Shown here in pieces: positions 18,378 to 27,373 of a stretch of DNA of 64,000 bases. The translations under genes were made by a program, and so were the position numbers. Within the stretch, counting starts at the first letter, position 1, and every line of letters begins with the position of its first letter. Below the pieces are notes generated by a model, which had not been told where the DNA came from, made no database searches, and saw only the letters and a list, made by a program, of their open reading frames with translations. This DNA comes from JAGVIE01 sp964520905 (lineage in GTDB: Bacteria; Bacteroidota; Ignavibacteria; UBA10030; SZUA-254): positions 101,670 through 165,669 of the forward strand of contig CAZFQL010000009.1 in the NCBI GenBank assembly GCA_964520905.1, given 5' to 3'.

Positions 18378-19736
18378 TCATCTGAGTATCATCATTTTCT
18401 TTATAAATATTCCGTTCGATGTTCGCAATCGGTACAGGTACACACCGGAAGAGAATGTTGCTGCGTCGAGTCGAGCACGATGATTCCCCAACTCAAGGTT
18501 TCCGTTCACTATCGTACTCACCGTCCTGCCGAGGAGATCTACCACGTCAAGGGTAATGTAATCCTGATGGGGCAGGTAGAATTCGATAGTTGTTGAGGGA
18601 TTGAACGGATTGGGGTAGTTCTGAAATAGTGCGAATGATTCTGGTGTGGTCGGGGAATCCGTATCGACCGATGTCAGGCAATTGCACACGTACAACCCCG
18701 ATTGTCCGAAACGTGTACCGACACCGACAAAGATTTTGTTGGTCAGCGTGTCGATCAGGATCGATTCGACGTGCCCCAGGGAATCCGGCAGCCCTTCACT
18801 GAAGGCAGACCAGTGCATGCCGCCATCAGTGGAGCGGAAGAGGATTTCGTTGGTATCGAGCGTGGGAGTGCCGGATCCCAGAAAGATTATCTCTGGGTTC
18901 CTTGGATCAATGGCAATTCGCCAAAGCATTCGATTAATGGGCGGAAGATCGCCGTTGGCATCCTGCCAACTGACGCCACCGTCAGTGGTCTTGAATACAC
19001 CAGCCAACGTGTCAAAGAATGAGACGTAGACTATGTTCGGATCCTTTGGATTGATCGCAAGCTGACTCCATGCCCCCCATGGATTGGACAGGACGGGAAT
19101 GAAGCTGACCCCACGGTCAATGCTTTTGCGTACGTCTAACGTACCCGAGGTCCACATAATGCTGTCGTTGGTCGGATCGATCACCATCGATGTAGGAAAG
19201 CTAACAACCGAATCCCCCGTCCATTGCCACGATTGTCCATGATCGGTGGTATACCAAAGGTATCCAGGTGCACGCATGGCGTAGATAGTAGTCCGATCGA
19301 CCGGATCTACCTCAATAACCGAAGCAGGGAACATACGGCCATGCCAGACATAATTCCACGTCACTCCCCCATCTGTGGACATGCTGACATCGTTGCTACT
19401 TGGATCCAAACCGGGGTGCGATACGTAGATAATCTGTGCACTTGACGGATCAACCTTCAACGCTCCCATGTCAGCGCCCATGCTACTGATGCTGTCCCAT
19501 GTCTCACCACCATCAATGCTGCGCAGGAATATGCCATAACCATCGTGGTCGCTGGTCTGCCTTGCGCCGAGAGCGTACAGAGTCTCAGGTCTACCCCAGG
19601 AAGAGGCAATAGCGGCAGTGTAAACGTTCTCGGTACCTTTGGCAAGTCGCCACAGCAGCTGCTGTGCAATCGTGTCCATGGATAAGAGCAGTAGGAATAT
19701 CACTGTATAATAAAATATGTTAATACGAACGATCAT
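18378..19736 (-). CDS. Secreted BNR/Asp-box beta-propeller protein with T9SS sorting domain
   Basis: I start at ATG 19736, which follows GAAAGGA and opens a signal peptide (MIVRINIFYYTVIFLLLL); an in-frame ATG at 19787 has neither. About 450 residues. At least five Asp-box motifs recur (STDGGVTW, TTDHGQSW, TTDGGVSW, STDGGMHW and a weaker SIDRGVSF), as in sialidase-like and Vps10/Ycf48-like propellers. The last 90 residues are a T9SS C-terminal domain starting NYPNPFNPSTTI and ending KKMMILR. It is probably a cell-surface or secreted binding protein; no catalytic residues were identified. Confidence 0.85.
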   Translation of the reverse strand: MIVRINIFYYTVIFLLLLSMDTIAQQLLWRLAKGTENVYTAAIASSWGRPETLYALGARQTSDHDGYGIFLRSIDGGETWDSISSMGADMGALKVDPSSAQIIYVSHPGLDPSSNDVSMSTDGGVTWNYVWHGRMFPASVIEVDPVDRTTIYAMRAPGYLWYTTDHGQSWQWTGDSVVSFPTSMVIDPTNDSIMWTSGTLDVRKSIDRGVSFIPVLSNPWGAWSQLAINPKDPNIVYVSFFDTLAGVFKTTDGGVSWQDANGDLPPINRMLWRIAIDPRNPEIIFLGSGTPTLDTNEILFRSTDGGMHWSAFSEGLPDSLGHVESILIDTLTNKIFVGVGTRFGQSGLYVCNCLTSVDTDSPTTPESFALFQNYPNPFNPSTTIEFYLPHQDYITLDVVDLLGRTVSTIVNGNLELGNHRARLDAATFSSGVYLYRLRTSNGIFIKKMMILR

Positions 19737-19787
19737 AAATTTTCCTTTCATAAATATTCTAAATATATCATGTACTTGCTTGCACAC

Positions 19788-20246
19788 CTAATATTGAAAA
19801 CATAGGGATTCCTCATAGTTCTTACCGAAAAAAACCTCCTCGGTTATTTTCCAACTTTTGCGTTATGCTGATTTGTGAAAAACGCAAAAAACCCACTTCA
19901 TTCCTTCATTCACGGAATGCAAGTGGGTTGTTGTAAGTTGATTCATCATTACACTTTCCTCTATCATTTAATGATACCTCTTCGTGCAATAAGTTATTTT
20001 ATATTTTTCTAATCTATATCAATCTAATTTTCTATTTTTATATTAGTTTTTTTTAGTAACAATTTTGGGGGAAGGAACAAAAGTAATGTAAACCTTATTT
20101 TTTTGAAAAACAAATCATCTAAGAAATACGATACCCCGTAACACCTTACACCACAATGAGTTATATGTGCTAATGGGGGAGGGGTATTTTTATGCGGTAA
20201 AAAGTTAATTGTTTTCTACAACAATATTTCGGAATACTGCAAATAT
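19788..20246. other. Intergenic, AT-rich, no gene seen
   Basis: Apart from the hairpin at 19890-19929, this 460-base stretch is AT-rich (for example TTTTATATTTTTCTAATC) with no open frame of note and no RNA gene recognised. Confidence 0.5.
19890..19929 (-). terminator. Strong hairpin terminator downstream of xdhC
   Basis: AACCCACTT (19890-19898) pairs with AAGTGGGTT (19921-19929), and CATTCC (19899-19904) with GGAATG (19914-19919). In the minus direction it is followed by TTTTTGCGTTTTT. It lies beyond the stop of the xdhC gene at 20247. Confidence 0.75.
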
Positions 20247-21416
20247 TTATAACGACATATGGCGTAACGGTTGCATCGCGCCTCGTCGAACGCGGATAAG
20301 TTCCGCAATGATGCTTACCGCAATTTCTTCTGCCGTCACCGCACCAATGTCAATCCCAATCGGTGCATGGACGCGATTGAGAACATCTCGTCCGATTCCA
20401 CGTTCTATGAGATGCTCATACGTTGCAAGAATTTTCCGCTTACTTCCTATCATCCCGATATACTTTGCATTCGTTTTCACCGCTTGTTCCAGCACAATCT
20501 CATCGTAATTGTGCCCACGTGTAACGATAACGATGTACGTTGTTGGTTTGATAGTTAATTTCGAGAATGCCTCCGAAAAATCGGACACAATAGTTTGTGA
20601 CGCATCGGGAAAGCGGATCTGATTCGCATACTTTTCACGGTCATCGACAATCGTTACGCGAAACCCAACCATCACCGCCGATTGTACAACGAACTTAGAT
20701 ACATGCCCGCCGCCAAAGATTATTAAACTTGGTGTACTGGCAATCGGTTCGAGAACTATTTCACCTGACTCGAGTTTTAATCGGACTATTTCGTTTCTCC
20801 GGTAAGCGTGGGAAATGGATTGTTGTATTGTTGGAGTAGCAATGTATTGGAGTAATGGATTGTTGGAATCGTGGAGTGGTTTTTCAATACTCCATTTATC
20901 CTCCGGAAGGAATCCTTTGGACATTAATCCACTACTCTCAGCCGAAGGCTGATCCGCCTCTGGCGGACATTCATCCAACTCTCCACTATTCCGTTTGAAG
21001 ATTACCTTGCCTTCTACTGTATCATCCTTGCTCAATAGAGTTCCAAGAACACAATCTTCCCCTTCATCCCTGAGTGATTTTATTTTCTGAAATATTAGAA
21101 CTAAATCTTTCGTTATTGGCTCAATCAAAACATCTAAACTTCCGCCGCAAATCAAACCGCTTTCAATATCGTCCTCGTTCAGTTGAAACGTCAGTATTTC
21201 CGCCTTGCCGGAATTATACAACCGGTTGGCGTGAAGAATTACCTCGCCTTCCATGCATCCACCGCCCACGGTTCCGACAGATTTTGTTCCGCCGTTCGTT
21301 ATGAGCATTTTTGAAAAAGCAGATGCCGGCGTGGATCCTGATGTTGAGATAATAGTCGCAAGCATGATCGATTCTTCATGCTCGAGCGCGGAGAGAATGT
21401 TTTGGAAAATGTCCAT
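20247..21416 (-). CDS. xdhC: XdhC/CoxI family protein
   Basis: 389 residues. XdhC proteins bind molybdenum cofactor and help insert its sulfurated form into xanthine dehydrogenase. The N-terminal XdhC/CoxI domain has LATIISTSGSTPAS, SVGTVGGGCMEGEV and ICGGSLDVLIEP. The C-terminal XdhC Rossmann domain starts SLIIFGGGHVSKFV and contains IVTRGHNYD and YIGMIGSKRK. The middle (about residues 139-205) is unusual: low-complexity sequence encoded by a palindromic intergenic-type repeat (20938-20960 and flanks), making the protein longer than typical homologues. It pairs with the MocA-like gene at 13.9 kb. No dehydrogenase subunits are nearby. Confidence 0.88.
   Translation of the reverse strand: MDIFQNILSALEHEESIMLATIISTSGSTPASAFSKMLITNGGTKSVGTVGGGCMEGEVILHANRLYNSGKAEILTFQLNEDDIESGLICGGSLDVLIEPITKDLVLIFQKIKSLRDEGEDCVLGTLLSKDDTVEGKVIFKRNSGELDECPPEADQPSAESSGLMSKGFLPEDKWSIEKPLHDSNNPLLQYIATPTIQQSISHAYRRNEIVRLKLESGEIVLEPIASTPSLIIFGGGHVSKFVVQSAVMVGFRVTIVDDREKYANQIRFPDASQTIVSDFSEAFSKLTIKPTTYIVIVTRGHNYDEIVLEQAVKTNAKYIGMIGSKRKILATYEHLIERGIGRDVLNRVHAPIGIDIGAVTAEEIAVSIIAELIRVRRGAMQPLRHMSL
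20938..20960. repeat. Palindromic repeat inside xdhC, second copy near the 5S locus
   Basis: The 23 bases at 20938-20960, containing CAGCCGAAGGCTG and then ATCCGCCTC, recur at 61362-61384 with one mismatch. Here they continue into TGGCGGA, completing a second small palindrome. The copy lies in the reading frame of xdhC and encodes part of its linker. Confidence 0.75.
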
Positions 21417-21497
21417 TAAAAATCCGATCGACGATTCAAGATGCAGGATTCAAGATTCACGTTTCAGGTTTTAGAACATATATTTTTATTGCTTGAT

Positions 21498-21944
21498 TTA
21501 GATATCATAATTCGCAGCATCTTCACTAAGATATAAAGGTTTTTCGTGCCGCTCCTCAACGGATTTGATGAATTTGAATAACATAGAATTTAACTGGTTA
21601 TAACTTTCAAGAAGTTCCGCATAAAGCTTCTCATCTTTAAATGATCCTGATTCAAATACTAACCTAAGATGTTCGACTGTTTCTTCAGAAGAAGCTTGAG
21701 CACGATAAAGGTAATGCAAGTATTCGGCTTTGTATTTTCTGAGAACATATCCTTCTACAATATTAGACGGTACGGATTTCGATGATCTTCTAATCTGACT
21801 GCCCTCTTCGAACATTTCATGCTTTGGCAATTAGAGCGTTAATTTGTGTATTTGTATCGCAAGCGAATGAGATAATCGATATACATCGAGTTGAAGATAT
21901 CCACCATCTCTCTTTCGTTCCTTATTTTCGCTTGAATCCTGCAT
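21498..21944 (-). pseudogene. Four-helix-bundle (S23/IVP-type) protein interrupted by an in-frame TAA
   Basis: From ATG 21944 the frame reads YLQLDVYRLSHSLAIQIHKLTL, then TAA at 21833-21831, then LPKHEMFEEGSQIRRSSKSV and on to 21498. Family members read KLTLELPKHEM-like at this point, so the stop most likely replaces GAA (one G to T change). The downstream 110 codons carry the family hallmarks SVPSNIVEGY, RKYKAEYLHYLYRAQASSEET. These small proteins, first seen inside 23S intervening sequences, have no settled function. It lies between xdhC and the carbamoyltransferase gene. Confidence 0.8.
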
Positions 21945-21964
21945 CATGTACCATGAATCAGTTT

Positions 21965-22963
21965 TTACATTGTTAATGCCATGACTGCTTTACACGTATG
22001 CAGCCTATTCTCCGCTTCCGGAAATACCCGCGAATGCGGACCGTCAATGACCGCATCGGTAACTTCGTATCCGCGGTCGGCAGGCAGACAGTGCATATAG
22101 ATCGAATCTTTTTTCGTGAACTTCATCTTTTTCTCGTCACAGATCCAGTGCTTATACTTTTTCGAAATCTCTAAAGCTTTTTCAGGTGTATGGAAAAGAG
22201 ATTCTATCCCCCACGATTTCGGGTAAACGATATGAGCGCCTTCGAATGCTTCATCCATCGAATCAACGATTTCAAACTTTGTTCCATTCTCTTTAGCAGC
22301 TTTCTTTGCATACTCGACTTCACTGTCCATCAATTTATATTCCGGCGGATGAGCAAGAACAACATCCAGTCCAAAGCGTGGCATGAGCGTGATAAGCCCC
22401 TGAGGAACCGACATCGGTTTTGCATAACTCGGCGCGTATGCCCATGATACGGCGATCTTTTTACCGCGAAGATTTTTCCCAAATTCTTCACGAATCGTCA
22501 TAAGATCAGCAAGCGTTTGGAACGGATGATCGATATCGCACTGCATGTTGAGAACAGGTACGGTTGCATGCTCTGCAACTTCGCGCATGTATGAATTGCC
22601 TTCGCCTGGGACTAAATCGTGACGAATCGAGATGGCATGTCCGTAACTTGAAAGAATGATACCCATATCTTTCGGCGATTCACCATGTGCGACTTGCGAT
22701 GTTTCCGCGGCAATAAAGTGGGCGTGACCCCCGAGTTGTGTAAGTCCTGCTTCAAATGAATTGCGAGTGCGAGTAGATTTATCAAAGAAGAAAAGAAAAT
22801 TCGTTTTATCGGGCAGGTAGCGATGGGGCTGACCTTTTTTAAAACGGATCTTCAAATCCGCTGCAACTTTCAATGCAAGCTCAATTTCTTTAACTGACCA
22901 GTCCTTTGTTTCGATGTAATCTTTTCCGCGAACGATGTTCGGGAGTTTGGGTAGTTTTGCCAT
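21965..22963 (-). CDS. ygeW: Knotted carbamoyltransferase, YgeW-like
   Basis: 332 residues of the aspartate/ornithine carbamoyltransferase fold. The carbamoyl-phosphate loop is DKSTRTRNSF (residues 61-70). QCDIDHPFQTLADL and the knotted-type segment WAYAPSYAKPMSVPQGL follow, and the second-substrate loop is MHCLPADRGYEVTD. WAYAPSYAKP and DIDHP match E. coli YgeW, whose genes sit in a purine-degradation cluster with ygeX/ygeY; ordinary OTCase or acetylornithine carbamoyltransferase is the alternative. The adjacent cytosine-deaminase and YgeY-like genes support the catabolic reading. The substrate is inference. Confidence 0.75.
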   Translation of the reverse strand: MAKLPKLPNIVRGKDYIETKDWSVKEIELALKVAADLKIRFKKGQPHRYLPDKTNFLFFFDKSTRTRNSFEAGLTQLGGHAHFIAAETSQVAHGESPKDMGIILSSYGHAISIRHDLVPGEGNSYMREVAEHATVPVLNMQCDIDHPFQTLADLMTIREEFGKNLRGKKIAVSWAYAPSYAKPMSVPQGLITLMPRFGLDVVLAHPPEYKLMDSEVEYAKKAAKENGTKFEIVDSMDEAFEGAHIVYPKSWGIESLFHTPEKALEISKKYKHWICDEKKMKFTKKDSIYMHCLPADRGYEVTDAVIDGPHSRVFPEAENRLHTCKAVMALTM

Positions 22964-22991
22964 TGTATTCCTTTAAAAATAATGTTTGATT

Positions 22992-23441
22992 TTATTTCCC
23001 AATATCTTCATTCCATAATTCGGGATGCTCTTTAATAAATTTGTCCATCATGTTAAAACATTCGTCCAGATTGAGATCGATTATTTCAACACCATGTTCA
23101 CGCATAAATTTTTCAGAACCGGAAAATGTTCTCGATTCTCCGACAACAACTCTCGGAATATTAAATTGAACAACCGCACCTCCGCAAAGGTAGCACGGCA
23201 TCAACGTAGAGTACAAAACGATATCACGATAACTTCCAACCCGACCGGCATTGATAAGACAATCGATTTCAGCATGTTTCATCGTGTTGTTTTCCTGCAC
23301 ACGGCGGTTATGTCCGCGTCCGATTATTTTTCCATCACGCACTAATACCGAACCGATGGGGATTCCGCCTTCCGATAAACCTTTCCGGGCTTCTGCGATC
23401 GCTTCCTGCATGAACGGATCGATGTGTTGTTTCTGTTTCAT
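22992..23441 (-). CDS. Nucleobase deaminase of the yeast cytosine deaminase type
   Basis: About 149 residues from ATG 23441, directly after the stop of the upstream four-helix gene; a GTG at 23459 would overlap that gene. The zinc site is HAEIDCL plus MPCYLCGGA (H-x-E ... P-C-x-x-C). EGGIPIGSVLVRDG, RVVVGESRTFSG and the C-terminal end (LWNEDIG) follow yeast Fcy1 closely, more than guanine or tRNA adenosine deaminases. It would convert cytosine to uracil or deaminate a related base. Its place between YgeY-like and YgeW-like genes supports a nucleobase pathway. Confidence 0.82.
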   Translation of the reverse strand: MKQKQHIDPFMQEAIAEARKGLSEGGIPIGSVLVRDGKIIGRGHNRRVQENNTMKHAEIDCLINAGRVGSYRDIVLYSTLMPCYLCGGAVVQFNIPRVVVGESRTFSGSEKFMREHGVEIIDLNLDECFNMMDKFIKEHPELWNEDIGK

Positions 23442-23442
23442 T

Positions 23443-23802
23443 TTATTTCTTATTGCCACGTACAGTGGCTATACTTGAATTAATAATTTTTGCCAATTGG
23501 GTACACTCATCAAGGAGGGGTCCAACCGTATGCCCCGGAAGTAATGTACTTCGCTTAACCGTCTCCAACCAAATTACTGATTCATTTAATTCTTTTAGAA
23601 CTATACCAAGCTTATGAACAAAATCTCTTTTACTCTCAGCCCCTCTCGCTTCACCATAATTGGCAGCAGGAGAAGTACCACAACGCAATAATTGCCCTGC
23701 TAAATGTTTACCAGCATGATTATCGGGTAACTTATCACAAACTTTTATTATTTCGACAGAATAATTTATCAGTCTCTCTTGAATATCATCGCCTTTTGCC
23801 AT
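23443..23802 (-). CDS. Four-helix-bundle protein (S23/IVP family)
   Basis: 119 residues, all helical, with the family signature GKHLAGQLLRCGTSPAANYGEA and the following SKRDFVHKLGIVLKELNESV. This is an intact relative of the broken copy at 21498-21944; the two are distinct subgroups. The family is common in Bacteroidota, sometimes within 23S intervening sequences. Here it is inserted between two catabolic genes and its stop abuts the deaminase start, so it is probably co-transcribed. Molecular function unknown. Confidence 0.85.
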   Translation of the reverse strand: MAKGDDIQERLINYSVEIIKVCDKLPDNHAGKHLAGQLLRCGTSPAANYGEARGAESKRDFVHKLGIVLKELNESVIWLETVKRSTLLPGHTVGPLLDECTQLAKIINSSIATVRGNKK

Positions 23803-23874
23803 AAATATTTTCCTCTCCTTTTCATTGCTTACAAATTCACATCAATATAAATTTACCATTGGCTACTAATAATT

Positions 23875-23965
23875 GATTATTCTAATTGTCAACGGTTAAC
23901 GATCAATTGTTAATTGTCAACCAATTCAAATAATTAACAATTGACAATTGGCTATTGACCATTGG
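23875..23965. repeat. AATTGTTAATTGTCAA-type repeat overlapping the ygeY 3' end
   Basis: The words TAATTGATTATT, GTCAACGGTTAACGA, AATTGTTAATTGTCAACC and TTAACAATTGACAATTGG are packed into 90 bases, the same word family as at 13785-13890. Confidence 0.55.
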
Positions 23966-25169
23966 GAATTTCTTTTACAAAAATCTTCGGAAACGCTGCA
24001 TACCACGCACTTGCTTTAACTAAATGCTCGACTGGAATCTGCTCCGTTGCCATGTGAGCATAGATTTCATTTCCGGGACCGAAGCCGATGCAGGGAATTT
24101 TGTGCATTCCCATAACTGCAACACCATTCGTGCTGAATACCCAGCGGTTCACAACCGGTTTTTCATGGAACAATCCTTCAAAGGTTTTTACACCACTTGC
24201 AAGAATCGGATGATTCTCCGGCAACAGCCACGTCGGGTAATATTTCTTTGTCGGATAAGTTAAACCGCGCCAGCTTTGAACGGCATAATCGAGAACAACA
24301 ACTTCGGCATTGGCTTTCTTTACACTTGGTAATTCCTGAATTTCTTTGACGGCAGATTCCATCGTATCTGTTGCAGCAAGCCGGCGATCAAGATGAATGG
24401 TGGATGAATCTGCAACCGCACAGAGTGACGGAGATGTCGAGCGGATATCTGCAATCGTAACCGTGCCTTTTCCGAGGAATGGCTCACCCTTCAACCGTTC
24501 ATTCAGTTTTTCAATCTCCTGGATAATTGGAGCCATTTTGTAGACGGCATTATCGCCGCGCTCGGGGGCAGAGCCGTGGCAAGAAATTCCTTTTACTCGA
24601 ACTTCAATTTCCATTCGTCCGCGATGACCACGATAAATTCCAAGGTTTGTCGGTTCAGCAATAACAACTACTTCTGGTCGTATTTTATCTTCGTTAATAA
24701 TATACTGCCAGCAAAGCCCGTCGCAGTCTTCTTCCTGAACACTGCCAACAATGTAAAGTGTGTAATCATATTCGAGTCCGAGTTCCTTGATGATTTTTCC
24801 GCCATACACAAGCGACGCCATTGCACCCTTCATATCGCACGCACCGCGACCGTAGATGATGCCGTCTTTCATTGCGCCTTTAAAAGGATCGATTGTCCAA
24901 TTCTCAGGATTCCCAACATCTACCGTATCTATGTGTGCATCCATCGCGATAATGTGTTTTCCTTTTCCGATTCGACCAAGAATATTTCCCATAGGGTCGA
25001 TGGTGACTTCATCGTATTTACATTTTTCCATTTCCTCTTTGATGCGGTAAACTACTTTTTCTTCCTGTGAGCTAACAGATTTAATGGCAATGATATCGCG
25101 GAGGAATTGAGAAACTTTAGATTCGTTTTGTTGTGCGGATTTAAGGATTTGTTCAAACATAGATTTCAT
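23952..25169 (-). CDS. ygeY: YgeY-like M20-family metallohydrolase
   Basis: 405 residues of the ArgE/DapE/ACY1 peptidase family. Metal ligands are visible in order: MDAHIDTVD (His79, Asp81), GRGACDMKG (Asp112), the catalytic Glu pair in VQEEDCDG (Glu146-147), AEPTN (Glu near 172) and a C-terminal His in EIYAHM. The dimerisation domain contains ISCHGSAPERGDNAV. Overall pattern and length match YgeY, the hydrolase encoded next to ygeW/ygeX in the anaerobic purine-degradation cluster of E. coli. Alternatives are succinyl-diaminopimelate desuccinylase-like amidohydrolases. Confidence 0.82.
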   Translation of the reverse strand: MKSMFEQILKSAQQNESKVSQFLRDIIAIKSVSSQEEKVVYRIKEEMEKCKYDEVTIDPMGNILGRIGKGKHIIAMDAHIDTVDVGNPENWTIDPFKGAMKDGIIYGRGACDMKGAMASLVYGGKIIKELGLEYDYTLYIVGSVQEEDCDGLCWQYIINEDKIRPEVVVIAEPTNLGIYRGHRGRMEIEVRVKGISCHGSAPERGDNAVYKMAPIIQEIEKLNERLKGEPFLGKGTVTIADIRSTSPSLCAVADSSTIHLDRRLAATDTMESAVKEIQELPSVKKANAEVVVLDYAVQSWRGLTYPTKKYYPTWLLPENHPILASGVKTFEGLFHEKPVVNRWVFSTNGVAVMGMHKIPCIGFGPGNEIYAHMATEQIPVEHLVKASAWYAAFPKIFVKEIPNGQ

Positions 25170-25321
25170 GATTTAGGATTTAAAATGTATGATTATTTGA
25201 TAGAAGACGGATGAATATAATGATATTAGAATATAACTCTCAAAGAAATGAGGTGCAAATTATAAGTGGTATGGTAAGATGGAGCCCATCTTCACGATGG
25301 ACTCCATCTATTTGATTGGAT

Positions 25322-26230
25322 TTACTTCACCAAAACCATTTTCTTAACTGCTGTAAAATCCCCTGTTGTGAGACGAGAATAATAGACTCCGCTTGGATTA
25401 TTTCCCGGACTCCAATTTATACTGTAATTACCTGCCAGACGGGTACCCTCCAACAGTGTTGCCACTTCCTGACCGAGAATATTAAAAATTGATAAACAAA
25501 TGTGCGTTGAAAATGGTAATGAGAAACTGATTGAAGTTGATGGATTAAATGGATTAGGATAATTCTGTTCAAGATTAAAATTCTCTGGGGTATTATCTGC
25601 AATGTCTTTAACGCTTGTTATTGTTGAGTCTACTGTGTATTGATAATTCCATGTTGGTGTGAACATTGGAAGATTTTCTACCATTTGTAAGTCTAGGTTT
25701 TGATTGCTGTTTACGTCTATTGTGTCTATGTATCTAAAATGATTTTTCGTCTTAATAATCATTTCATATATTCCAGAAGGAATATCTTTTGTGAAATTCC
25801 CAGTCAATGAATCTGTTGATGTGGTATCTATGCTGTTTGTGTTTATTTCTCTGAATGTTAAACCAGAATATGCATTGTTCATTGATGGTACTGATTGTAT
25901 ATGCCCAGAAACAGTATTCTGTGCTTTCATTGGTATTGCTATTGCTGCTGTGTAAGGAAATAGCAAGAAAAGCGAAAACAAAGAGAAAACGGGTAAAAGG
26001 GATCTAAATAGTGGGAGAGTAAAAAAGTTAAAACCGTGTGCGTCCGAGGGATCGTAAAAACCAACTTCTGGGGGAGTAACCGTATCTCTTAGCCGATTCA
26101 TCTTACGGATTTCATAAGCAATTGCCTGCCACATCCACTCATTGTACGATCATGCCTGCCGTTTGAACCTACGTCCGTTAACAAGTGAATAATGGTTTGT
26201 AGGAATCGGTTTAAATATTTTATGCGCCAT
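25322..26230 (-). pseudogene. Secreted T9SS-tagged protein with an in-frame TGA near its start
   Basis: From ATG 26230 (AGGAATAAAC precedes it) the frame reads MAHKIFKPIPTNHYSLVNGR and six more residues, then TGA at 26152-26150, then SYNEWMWQAIAYEIRKM and on without interruption to 25322. The body has a hydrophobic segment (LFSLFLLFPYTAAIAIPMKA), a carboxypeptidase-regulatory-like beta domain (GNFTKDIPSGIYEMIIKTKN) and a T9SS sorting domain (NYPNPFNPSTSI to KKMVLVK). Translation could restart at 26134 (MWQAIAYE), which would lack the proper N-terminus. Function unknown. Confidence 0.65.
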
Positions 26231-26310
26231 GTTTATTCCTATTCATTTCTTTTTTTTAAGCAGACCCCTTTTGTGTTTTCCCCTTTGCAAGGGGAAAAGT
26301 TTTAGCAGGT

Positions 26311-26712
26311 TTAATCAGTCGTGCCGATGTTTTTGTCCCCCTTCACAAGGGGGACCACAGGGGGTCTGAAATCTTTATGTATCAATTCTGTTCTTTCATA
26401 AATTGATTGCAATATACCATTCAAATTTTTATACACTTCGTTGTTTTGAAATCTCAAGAATTGTATGCCCAACATCTTAATTTCTTCTTCCCGTTGCTTA
26501 TCATATTCAATAGCGCCAGAGTGAAAATGGCTATCACCATCAATCTCTATTGCTAACTTCAATTCAGGACAATAAAAATCGAGGATATATTGTCCAACAC
26601 TGTATTGCCGTCGAAAACGACATCCACTAATTTGCTTTCGCCTGATTCTTGACCATAGGATAATTTCAGCATCAGGCATGTTCCTTCTAAGAACTTGCCT
26701 CCGTTTCTTCAA
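26311..26712 (-). CDS. DUF559 endonuclease-like protein
   Basis: 133 residues. RRNMPDAEIILWSRIRRKQI, FRRQYSVGQYILDFYCPELK and LAIEIDGDSHF form the restriction-endonuclease-like fold of DUF559, related to very-short-patch-repair nucleases, with D and E-x-D as likely metal ligands. The C-terminal segment EEEIKMLGIQFLRFQNNEV is also typical. It is flanked by palindromic spacers (CCCCTTTGCAAGGGG near 26280 and CCCCCTTCACAAGGGGG near 26339). Such genes are frequent, scattered and of unclear role. Confidence 0.8.
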   Translation of the reverse strand: MKKRRQVLRRNMPDAEIILWSRIRRKQISGCRFRRQYSVGQYILDFYCPELKLAIEIDGDSHFHSGAIEYDKQREEEIKMLGIQFLRFQNNEVYKNLNGILQSIYERTELIHKDFRPPVVPLVKGDKNIGTTD

Positions 26713-26758
26713 CGATGGTTTATTGAAGATGGTTATCGTAATGGCTCCCGCAAATGTC

Positions 26759-27283
26759 TTATTCTGTTTCTATCGGTCTTACAACCAGCACGGGGCAGGG
26801 TGCTTTGCGCACAACCTTCTCCGCCGTTCCGCCGAAAAGAATATGCTCAACACCGGTGTGCCCGTGAGTCGCGATGATGATGAGATCGACTTCCTCTTCA
26901 ACCGCAGTATCAATTATTTCGAGGAACGGTTTGCCCGTCCGCACCGTTGCGCGAGCCGTAAGCGCGCCTGCTATTTGTGTCTCGACAAGCTGGTCTAATT
27001 CCACTTTCCCGCGCTCACGCAGTTCTTTCTCGATGCTCGGCACGGCAACCTGTCCGAAACTGAAATCGGCGGGATAGATTGTCGGCTCGACGACATAGAC
27101 AAGTATAAGCTCTGAGTGGAATTGCTTTGCAAAAGATACCGCATACTGGAGCGCGTTCTTGGAATGCTCGGAAAAATCTATCGGGACAAGTATCTTTTTG
27201 ACAACAAGATTATCCGTAGTTACCAAACGTTTCTTGGGAGCCGCTTGCTCTTTCTTCTTTTTCGATTTGAGTTTCATATTCAA
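26759..27283 (-). CDS. Universal stress protein, UspA family
   Basis: 174 residues. A basic N-terminal tail precedes KKILVPIDFSEHSKNALQYA, and the ATP-binding signature ATHGHTGVEHILFGGTAEKV then APCPVLVVRP is present near the C-terminus, so it is probably an ATP-binding member. UspA proteins respond to stress and starvation. AGGTTTGA precedes the start. It lies downstream of ilvE, with about 90 bases between. Confidence 0.9.
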   Translation of the reverse strand: MNMKLKSKKKKEQAAPKKRLVTTDNLVVKKILVPIDFSEHSKNALQYAVSFAKQFHSELILVYVVEPTIYPADFSFGQVAVPSIEKELRERGKVELDQLVETQIAGALTARATVRTGKPFLEIIDTAVEEEVDLIIIATHGHTGVEHILFGGTAEKVVRKAPCPVLVVRPIETE

Positions 27284-27373
27284 ACCTCCATAAAGTTAAG
27301 TCCTTAAATTATTAATCCCTAAACTTACTTAAAATTTAGGGATTAATATGCTGAATTCCAACATTCACTCTCT

